This document shows positions 8,196-8,431 of a stretch of 8,431 nt of DNA, in pieces. Source of the DNA: Pseudomonadota bacterium. GTDB taxonomy: Bacteria > Pseudomonadota > Alphaproteobacteria > Micropepsales > Micropepsaceae. The notes under the pieces are model-generated. The model was not told the origin of the DNA. It worked only from the letters and a program-made list of their open reading frames with translations, and made no database searches. The number at the start of each line of letters is the position of its first letter. Position 1 is the stretch's first letter. The stretch spans positions 1-8,431 of the forward strand of contig JAEZBK010000031.1 of assembly GCA_023427355.1 (NCBI GenBank), in the 5' to 3' direction. Both the position numbers and the translations under genes were made by a program.

Positions 8196-8431
8196 GCCTG
8201 AAAGACCTTATCGGCAATGGTGGTGCGCCCATCGTGTCCTTCGAATTCTCTCCGCCCAGGACCGATGAGGCGGAGGTTGCGCGGTGGGCCGCCATCAAGC
8301 GGCTGGAGCCGCTGTCCCCCAGCTTCGTCTCCGTCACCTATGGCGCGGGCGGATCCACGCGCGAGCGCACCCATGCCACGGTCAAGCGCATCGTGGACGA
8401 GACCAGCCTGAAGCCCGCCGCGCACCTGACA
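8192..8431 (+). CDS. metF: 5,10-methylenetetrahydrofolate reductase, 3' end outside the window
   Basis: The first 80 residues are visible. MetF reduces 5,10-methylene-THF to 5-methyl-THF using FAD and NAD(P)H, providing the methyl group for homocysteine-to-methionine conversion. The N-terminal strand VSFEFSPPRTDE carries E18, which corresponds to the catalytic glutamate of E. coli MetF. It is followed by SFVSVTYGAGGSTRERTHATVKRI and KPAAHLT, all characteristic of the family. The start ATG overlaps the stop of the ArsR-methyltransferase gene (ATGA, 8192-8195), so the two are translationally coupled and should share the promoter and palindromic operator upstream of 7233. The gene runs off the right edge, so the rest of the barrel cannot be judged. 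Confidence 0.94.
   Translation, partial: MSLKDLIGNGGAPIVSFEFSPPRTDEAEVARWAAIKRLEPLSPSFVSVTYGAGGSTRERTHATVKRIVDETSLKPAAHLT

Overview
The window is GC-rich, protein-dense DNA from a Gram-negative bacterium, most likely an alphaproteobacterium. Three things point there: a bacteriophytochrome with an HWE-type histidine kinase, an ArsR-methyltransferase fusion directly upstream of metF, and adjacent mlaA and mlaC genes. I cannot assign order or genus. I see no RNA gene, transposon, CRISPR array or prophage, and no gap longer than about 140 bases.

Layout, left to right. (1) 2-622, plus: the 3' part of a calcineurin-like metallophosphoesterase homologue that has lost most of its metal ligands. (2) 685-2343, plus: ettA, the ABC-F translational throttle. 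(3) 2467-5028 and 5025-5597, plus: an operon overlapping by 4 bases. It encodes a bacteriophytochrome hybrid kinase (PAS-GAF-PHY-HWE kinase-receiver) and the heme oxygenase that makes its biliverdin chromophore. (4) 5599-5626: a strong hairpin between the convergent bphO and mlaC genes. (5) 7093-5645, minus: mlaA then mlaC, an outer-membrane lipoprotein and a periplasmic lipid carrier for retrograde phospholipid transport. (6) 7094-7232: a divergent control region with phased TTTTGC/GCAAAA half-sites near mlaA and an AT-rich palindrome just before the next gene. (7) 7233-8195 and 8192-end, plus: a cysteine-free ArsR-methyltransferase fusion overlapping metF by 4 bases, probably a self-regulated methionine/SAM-cycle unit.

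How they work together. bphO supplies biliverdin to bphP, so the pair can form a complete red/far-red sensor. MlaC carries lipid from the MlaA complex towards an inner-membrane transporter that is not in the window. The ArsR fusion probably senses a SAM-cycle metabolite and controls itself and metF through the palindrome.

No wholly new system is evident. The items most worth a second look are the eroded metallophosphoesterase, the ArsR-methyltransferase/palindrome/metF unit, and the phytochrome's altered PAS motif (IQDFG where IQPHG is usual).
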